Shown: positions 8,195 to 12,283 of the stretch, in pieces
How positions within the stretch are numbered: the stretch's first letter is position 1
How the letters are laid out: every line of letters starts with the position of its first letter
NCBI GenBank assembly: GCA_023134755.1
Contig: JAGLUM010000154.1
Coordinates: forward strand, 1 to 12,283
DNA from: Fidelibacterota bacterium
GTDB taxonomy: Bacteria; Fidelibacterota; Fidelibacteria; Fidelibacterales; Fidelibacteraceae
DNA length: 12,283 nt
Direction: 5' to 3'
Made by a program: the position numbers and the translations under genes
The notes under the pieces: generated by a model
What the model was told of the DNA's origin: nothing
Databases searched by the model: none
Seen by the model: only the letters and a program-made list of their open reading frames with translations

Positions 8195-9296
8195 ATTGAA
8201 TCTTAAATGTTACTAACGACATCAGTGCACAGAGAATACCCATAATCCAAAAGCGAATAACAATTTTGGATTCCGGCCATCCCGACTGCTCGAAATGGTG
8301 ATGCAGGGGCGCCATTTTGAACAGGCGCCGGCCTTCACCGAAACGTCTTTTTGTGTGACGAAACCAACCGACTTGTAAAACGACACTCAGCGCTTCGATA
8401 ACAAAGACCATGCCGATCAGGAGAAATATTATTTCTTTTTTCAATATAATGGCAACAACTCCCAGTGCTGCACCGTATGCCAGCGATCCGGTGTCGCCCA
8501 TAAAGACTTCAGCCGGTCGGGAATTAAACCATAAGAATCCGACGAGACCTCCCAGCATAGCAGACAGAAAAACCGTCAGCTCACCGATATCCGGAAGATA
8601 CAGAATACCAAGATAGTAACTAAAGTCAACACGACCGGACAGATAGGAAATAAATAATAAGGCTATCGCGGAAAGTGCCATCAGTCCGGATGCCAGCCCG
8701 TCCAGTCCATCCGTTAAGTTTACGGCATTTGAAAATCCAGTAATGTAAAGAATAACAAAAGGTGCATAGAAAACACCAAAATTTACCATGACATTTTTCA
8801 GGAAAGGCAGGGAAGTTGCCGTGATCAGGGTCGGATCACTGGGATATAAGTACATGAACAATGCAACGATCAGACCGATAATAACCTGTCCTGCAAGTTT
8901 GTAGCGGGCTACTAAGCCTTTTTTCATTTTTTTGACAACTTTTAAATAATCATCAATAAAGCCAATTGCACCCATCCAAATGGTAACAAACATGACCAGC
9001 AAAACATATCGGTTACTGAGATCTGCCCACAATAAGGTAGGCACAAATACCGCCAGATGGATTATTAGACCTCCCATAGTCGGCGTACCGGCTTTTGCGT
9101 GATGGCTTGCCGGACCATCATGACGAATGGTTTCACCAATATGATAATGTTTGAGGGCTCGAATGATGTACGGACCCAGAAAAAAAGTGATAAGCAGTGC
9201 AGTGATAGCTGCAGCGGCACTGCGAAACGAGATATAGCCCATGATATTTAACCATGAAACATGTTCTCTTAGCGGATATAATAGCATATATAGCAT
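8193..9296 (-). CDS. mraY: Phospho-N-acetylmuramoyl-pentapeptide transferase MraY
   Basis: MraY is the integral membrane enzyme that transfers phospho-MurNAc-pentapeptide from UDP to undecaprenyl phosphate, making lipid I. From the ATG at 9296 it has 367 residues and about ten membrane helices. Motifs are GTPTMGG at 70-76, the aspartate pair DDYLK at 115-119, NAVNLTDGLDGLA at 190-202, EVFMGDTGSLA at 263-273 and the triple-His loop PLHHHFE at 330-336, all typical of MraY rather than WecA. The N-terminus MLYMLLYPL then GYISFRSA matches the usual MraY beginning. ATGs at 9332 and 9305 are in frame, but only 9296 has a usable ribosome site (AAGGA, eight bases away), and it starts two bases after the murF stop. 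The gene ends 11 bases before murD. Confidence 0.98.
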   Translation of the reverse strand: MLYMLLYPLREHVSWLNIMGYISFRSAAAAITALLITFFLGPYIIRALKHYHIGETIRHDGPASHHAKAGTPTMGGLIIHLAVFVPTLLWADLSNRYVLLVMFVTIWMGAIGFIDDYLKVVKKMKKGLVARYKLAGQVIIGLIVALFMYLYPSDPTLITATSLPFLKNVMVNFGVFYAPFVILYITGFSNAVNLTDGLDGLASGLMALSAIALLFISYLSGRVDFSYYLGILYLPDIGELTVFLSAMLGGLVGFLWFNSRPAEVFMGDTGSLAYGAALGVVAIILKKEIIFLLIGMVFVIEALSVVLQVGWFRHTKRRFGEGRRLFKMAPLHHHFEQSGWPESKIVIRFWIMGILCALMSLVTFKIQ

Positions 9297-9297
9297 A

Positions 9298-10644
9298 TCA
9301 CACATCCTTGATGAGAGAAATAATATCTTCAACGGCCATTCCCCGCGACCCTTTGAATAACACGATATCTCCCGGTTTTATAATTGATAGCAATGATTTA
9401 GCTACTTCATTTTTATTTTGAAAATGCTGCGCAGAGGGAACAGCCAATTCCCGCGCTTTATTGACGGTATAAATGCTGTCTTTTCCGTAACACAGCAAAT
9501 GACTGATATCGGAATCTGCCACAGCGTACGCGATATCTTCATGACTGGATTGCGCTTCGATCCCCATCTCCAGCATATCAGCAAAAACCATGATCTTGCG
9601 ACCGGATGATTCCATTACCTTCAGTGCGTCAATGGCATTTTTAACTGACAATGGATTGGCATTGTATGTATCGTCAATAAAGGTGATGTCATGCCAGTGT
9701 TCAATTTTACCTCGCCCGGCTGTCGCCTGAAAGGTCTCAATTTGACTGATAATGCTGTCCTTTTCCAGTCCCAGAGTTTGGGCAATAGCATATACCGCTG
9801 TTGCATTCATCGCGGCGCCCTTACCTATACTTTGTAAATGTATGGGTGTTCCGTCCGTGGACAGAATATAGCAGCCTTCTGCGTCAACAGATTGGATTTT
9901 TAAAGTAATATCCGCAGTATTTTCGAGAGCGTACAGAACACGTTTGTGCATATCCTGCGGATATGCGGCAATTCGCGGGTCATCCTGATTGATAAAAAGG
10001 ATACCGCTCCGGTTCACAGCATCAAATAATTCATATTTTGCTTTTTGTACATTTTCTATCGAGCCGAATCCGCCCATATGAGCATTCGCTATAGTGGTGA
10101 TCAGTCCGTAATGCGGCTGAATGATCCCGCACAAATCACGGATCTCTCCGATAGAAGCAGTGCCCATTTCCAGAATTGCAATATCTTCATCGCCCGTCAT
10201 TTGCAGAATGGACAAAGGTAAACCGATATGGTTATTATAATTTTTAAGGGTTTCAGCAACGCGCATATGCGGGCGCAGTACATGCGACAAAAGTCTGCGC
10301 GTAGATGTTTTCCCGGCACTGCCGGTGATCGCAATTACCGGCATGGTGAAAGTTTTTGCATATAACGCGGCCATATCACGCAGCCCTTTATAAGTATCTT
10401 CTACAATAATAAGCGGTTCATCCGGGGACGCTGTTAAAGCATATTCCCGGTTTACCAGCGCTGCTGTTGCGCCGTTTTTTAGGGCTGCGAACACATAGAG
10501 GTGACCATCCGAATGTTCGCCTTTCAGCGCGCAGAAAATATGTCCCCCGGGGATATGCCGGGAATCGATACTAACACCGTTGAAAGAGGAAATATCGATG
10601 TTCCGTAAAGTGAATGGTCCGCGATGTAATATGTCTGTCTTCAT
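9298..10644 (-). CDS. murF: UDP-MurNAc-tripeptide--D-alanyl-D-alanine ligase MurF
   Basis: MurF adds the D-Ala-D-Ala dipeptide to UDP-MurNAc-tripeptide with ATP, completing the cytoplasmic pentapeptide precursor. The 448-residue protein has the N-terminal uridine-binding domain (SIDSRHIPGG at 25-34, ALKGEHSDGH at 39-48), the P-loop ITGSAGKTSTR at 106-116, NYNNHIGLPLSIL at 135-147, EMGTASIGEI at 159-168, ANAHMGGFGS at 186-195, IDDTYNANPLSVKNAIDAL at 323-341 and KGSRGMAVE at 431-439. The DDTYNANP motif is diagnostic of MurF. The start at 10644 gives a normal N-terminus but has no clear Shine-Dalgarno; the 12 bases before it are AT-rich and follow a strong hairpin. It is the only gene in the cluster that begins after a real gap (56 bases from murE). 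The source of its D-Ala-D-Ala substrate, Ddl, is not encoded here. Confidence 0.97.
   Translation of the reverse strand: MKTDILHRGPFTLRNIDISSFNGVSIDSRHIPGGHIFCALKGEHSDGHLYVFAALKNGATAALVNREYALTASPDEPLIIVEDTYKGLRDMAALYAKTFTMPVIAITGSAGKTSTRRLLSHVLRPHMRVAETLKNYNNHIGLPLSILQMTGDEDIAILEMGTASIGEIRDLCGIIQPHYGLITTIANAHMGGFGSIENVQKAKYELFDAVNRSGILFINQDDPRIAAYPQDMHKRVLYALENTADITLKIQSVDAEGCYILSTDGTPIHLQSIGKGAAMNATAVYAIAQTLGLEKDSIISQIETFQATAGRGKIEHWHDITFIDDTYNANPLSVKNAIDALKVMESSGRKIMVFADMLEMGIEAQSSHEDIAYAVADSDISHLLCYGKDSIYTVNKARELAVPSAQHFQNKNEVAKSLLSIIKPGDIVLFKGSRGMAVEDIISLIKDV
9305..9309 (-). promoter_or_regulatory. Shine-Dalgarno that sets the mraY start
   Basis: AAGGA on the minus strand, in the last sense codons of murF, lies eight bases before the ATG at 9296. 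It runs into the alternative ATG at 9305 and lies downstream of the one at 9332, so it supports only 9296 (or, less well, the ATG three codons later). Confidence 0.65.
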
Positions 10645-10656
10645 AATTTTTAGGAT

Positions 10657-10690
10657 ACCCCGATACGGAGAGGGTTCTCCGTATCGGGGT
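10657..10690 (-). repeat. Perfect 14-bp hairpin between murE and murF
   Basis: The inverted repeat ACCCCGATACGGAG / CTCCGTATCGGGGT (minus strand) has no mismatches and a six-base loop, AACCCT. It fills most of the 56-base murE-murF gap. The arms lie at 10677-10690 and 10657-10670. Neither side carries the T-run of a standard Rho-independent terminator: on the transcribed strand the next bases are ATCCTAAAAATT and then the murF ATG. It could be a weak terminator or attenuator, an RNA stability or processing element, or a copy of a dispersed palindromic repeat. The structure is certain; the role is not shown by the sequence. Confidence 0.85.
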
Positions 10691-10700
10691 TGGTAGAGGG

Positions 10701-12140
10701 TTATTTGTTTGTCTCCAGCGTTAAAATAATTTCTTTATCATTAAAGGGAATTTTCTCACCCTTTATCTCCATGTAAGTTTCAGCGCCCTTACCCATGATC
10801 ATCAGCAGATCATCCGGCGTTGATAAATTATATGCTTGTGTCAGCGCTTTTTTGCGGTTTAGACAGATTCTGACATGCCGGGTATTTCCCATACCCCGCA
10901 AAATGTCATCCACGATTTGCCGGGCCGGCTCGTTTCGGGGATTATCATTGGTTAATATGATCTCATCGGAATAACGGATCGCGATCTCTCCCATTAACGG
11001 ACGTTTTTCCCGGTCACGATCCCCGCCGCAGCCAAATACGGTAATGATGCGTTTTTTATTCTCCAACTGAGAAGCTGCTTTCAACGCCTTTTCCATCGCA
11101 TCGGGAGTATGCGCGTAATCTATCACAGCGGTGCCGCGTGCAGTATGGATCATTTCCATCCGTCCCGGGATCGGTCGGAAAAGGGTATTATTTAATGATT
11201 GAGGGATTTCAGGATACACACTCAGCCAGGCGGCTATGCTACCGGCAATATTTTCGGCGTTAAAACGCCCTAAAAGAGGCGTGCGGATAGGAATAGGGCC
11301 GTTAGGGGTATTCAATATTCCCTTAATACCCTGAACAGAGACTGATAATTCGCTGAAATATACATCCGCGGAACTGTCCTGAACGGAATATGTCATTTTG
11401 GGTATTTCAACCATGTCATTCAGGCGTTTTCCGTAGGGATCATCAATATTTATAATGCTGTAGGCTCCCGGTTTCAGCTGTTTAAATAAAAGTGTTTTGC
11501 TTCGAAAATAGGCTTCCATATCCGGATGAAAATCCAGATGATCCTGGGTGAGATTGGTAAATATGGCAGCGTCAAACTGTAAAGAATGTACACGTTTCAG
11601 AGCAAGAGCATGAGAAGAAACCTCCATAAACGCGGCGTCGATATTTTCCTGTGAAAAGCCTTGTAAAAGAGCCGCAAGATCTCTGCTTTCGGGTGTGGTA
11701 CGTTCTCCCTCACTTGCAGAATTTTGTGTTTTTACCCCCAGGGTGCCAATAAGTGCCGGATGCATTCCCGCGGATTCTGCTAATTGATACAGCAGGTGCG
11801 TAATGGTCGTTTTACCGTTGGTTCCGGTAACACCGAACAGGGGATAGGTCGGAATATTATAAAAGGCAAAGCTCAATTCCGCGAGTACGGTACGGGTATC
11901 CAGCACAATAATTTGCGGACAGTCACAATCCACTGCGTGTTCGACAATGCAGGCAACAGCGCCGCGTTTTACCGCGTCAGAAATATAAGCATGCCCGTCT
12001 GTTTGGAAACCTTTTATGGCAACGAACAGGGTGCCGGGTTTTACCTGTCGCGAGTCATATTCTATATGATGTATGGCGGCATCTCCGCCTTCATAGCGGA
12101 AAGGAACCTGTAATTCTTGTAATAATAATAGTAATTGCAT
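10701..12140 (-). CDS. murE: UDP-MurNAc-tripeptide synthetase MurE (meso-DAP type)
   Basis: MurE adds the third residue of the stem peptide to UDP-MurNAc-L-Ala-D-Glu with ATP. The 479-residue protein shows YDSRQVKPGTLFVAIKG at 28-44, the P-loop GVTGTNGKTT at 103-112, TTPES at 148-152, EVSSHAL at 173-179, a lysine in YFRSKTLLF (Lys215) matching the carbamylated ATP-site Lys, DYAHTPDA at 341-348, GCGGDRDREKRPLMG at 370-384 and DNPRNEP at 399-405. DNPR is the signature of enzymes that take meso-diaminopimelate rather than L-lysine. The usual GKGHE motif reads GKGAE (450-454); the acidic residue is kept and the His is replaced. The start overlaps the ftsI stop by one base (TAATG), with GGAGG ten bases upstream inside ftsI. 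The gene is followed by a hairpin before murF. Confidence 0.97.
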   Translation of the reverse strand: MQLLLLLQELQVPFRYEGGDAAIHHIEYDSRQVKPGTLFVAIKGFQTDGHAYISDAVKRGAVACIVEHAVDCDCPQIIVLDTRTVLAELSFAFYNIPTYPLFGVTGTNGKTTITHLLYQLAESAGMHPALIGTLGVKTQNSASEGERTTPESRDLAALLQGFSQENIDAAFMEVSSHALALKRVHSLQFDAAIFTNLTQDHLDFHPDMEAYFRSKTLLFKQLKPGAYSIINIDDPYGKRLNDMVEIPKMTYSVQDSSADVYFSELSVSVQGIKGILNTPNGPIPIRTPLLGRFNAENIAGSIAAWLSVYPEIPQSLNNTLFRPIPGRMEMIHTARGTAVIDYAHTPDAMEKALKAASQLENKKRIITVFGCGGDRDREKRPLMGEIAIRYSDEIILTNDNPRNEPARQIVDDILRGMGNTRHVRICLNRKKALTQAYNLSTPDDLLMIMGKGAETYMEIKGEKIPFNDKEIILTLETNK

Positions 12141-12283
12141 TATGGACGCACCTCCAGCCGGCAGGATGCATTTTCTTTCAGGTAGGTACCCGCAGCGGGG
12201 TACTGATGACTTACCTTGCCGCGATCGATATTGCGTTCTACTTTCAGACCGATAGCTTCTAATTTCTGCTCGGCATTCAGGAT
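12140..12283 (-). CDS. ftsI: FtsI/PBP-type penicillin-binding protein, C-terminal PASTA domain only
   Basis: Only the last 47 codons lie in the window. They encode a single PASTA-domain ending: an amphipathic helix (AEQKLEAIGLKVE, residues 4-16 of the fragment), then GKVSHQYPAAGTYLKENA at about 22-39 and a final strand CRLEVRP. PASTA domains of this form sit at the C-terminus of class B penicillin-binding proteins and of Ser/Thr kinases; they are external modules linked to peptidoglycan or partner binding. The position directly upstream of murE in a dcw cluster points to the septal transpeptidase FtsI (PBP2/PBP3 class), but the transpeptidase domain itself is outside the window, so the gene name is inferred from context. 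Whether one or more PASTA repeats precede this one cannot be seen. The stop overlaps the murE start. Confidence 0.82.
   Translation of the reverse strand: MLNAEQKLEAIGLKVERNIDRGKVSHQYPAAGTYLKENASCRLEVRP
12151..12155 (-). promoter_or_regulatory. Shine-Dalgarno of murE inside ftsI
   Basis: GGAGG on the minus strand, within the last codons of ftsI, lies ten bases before the murE ATG at 12140. Spacing is slightly long, but together with the TAATG overlap it supports this start and translational coupling to ftsI. Confidence 0.6.

Noticed and set aside
10657..10690. Calling the murE-murF hairpin a Rho-independent terminator
   Set aside because: No T-run follows the stem on either strand and the essential gene murF starts 12 bases later, so I list it as a hairpin of unknown role.
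1..12283. Mobile element, CRISPR array, tRNA/rRNA or a novel defence or biosynthetic system
   Set aside because: Nearly every base is taken by recognisable dcw genes; the only gap over 25 bases is 56 bases long, and no direct-repeat arrays, transposase motifs or RNA gene structures were seen.

Overview
This window is an almost uninterrupted division and cell wall (dcw) cluster, all on the minus strand. In transcription order (right to left) it reads: the 3' end of an ftsI-type penicillin-binding protein gene with a PASTA domain, then murE, murF, mraY, murD, ftsW, murG, murC, ftsQ, ftsA and ftsZ. Both end genes are cut by the window: ftsI lacks everything except its last 47 codons, and ftsZ lacks only its extreme 3' end.

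Organism. The sequence is bacterial with moderate GC (roughly mid-40s by eye). MurE carries the DNPR signature of meso-diaminopimelate-adding enzymes, and FtsA, FtsQ and FtsW are all encoded together, which suggests a rod- or curved-cell bacterium, probably diderm. The PASTA-tailed FtsI, the murC-ftsQ junction without murB or ddl, and the mixed use of Shine-Dalgarno sequences would fit a lineage of the FCB group or a neighbouring phylum. This is a weak inference and I do not name a genus.

Layout. Positions 12283-8193 carry ftsI (end), murE, murF and mraY, the late cytoplasmic Mur ligases and the lipid I synthase. Positions 8181-3136 carry murD, ftsW, murG and murC: the D-Glu ligase, the septal glycosyltransferase, the lipid II synthase and the L-Ala ligase. 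Positions 3146-1 carry ftsQ, ftsA and ftsZ, the divisome scaffold. Neighbouring genes overlap or lie within 22 bases of each other everywhere except at murE-murF, where a 56-base gap holds a perfect 14-bp inverted repeat. Several upstream-most in-frame start codons would create long overlaps; I place murC, murG, ftsQ and mraY at internal ATGs that sit at the end of the preceding gene, in most cases behind a Shine-Dalgarno sequence.

How the genes work together. MurC, MurD, MurE and MurF build UDP-MurNAc-pentapeptide in the cytoplasm. MraY moves phospho-MurNAc-pentapeptide to undecaprenyl phosphate and MurG adds GlcNAc to give lipid II. FtsW (with FtsI) polymerises and crosslinks it at the septum, and FtsQ, FtsA and FtsZ assemble the ring that directs this. 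The cluster looks intact and conventional. I found no mobile element, CRISPR array, RNA gene or novel system. The points most worth a second look are the murE-murF hairpin, a non-canonical SKSGTQ segment in FtsW, a GKGAE variant in MurE, and the absence of murB and ddl from the cluster.
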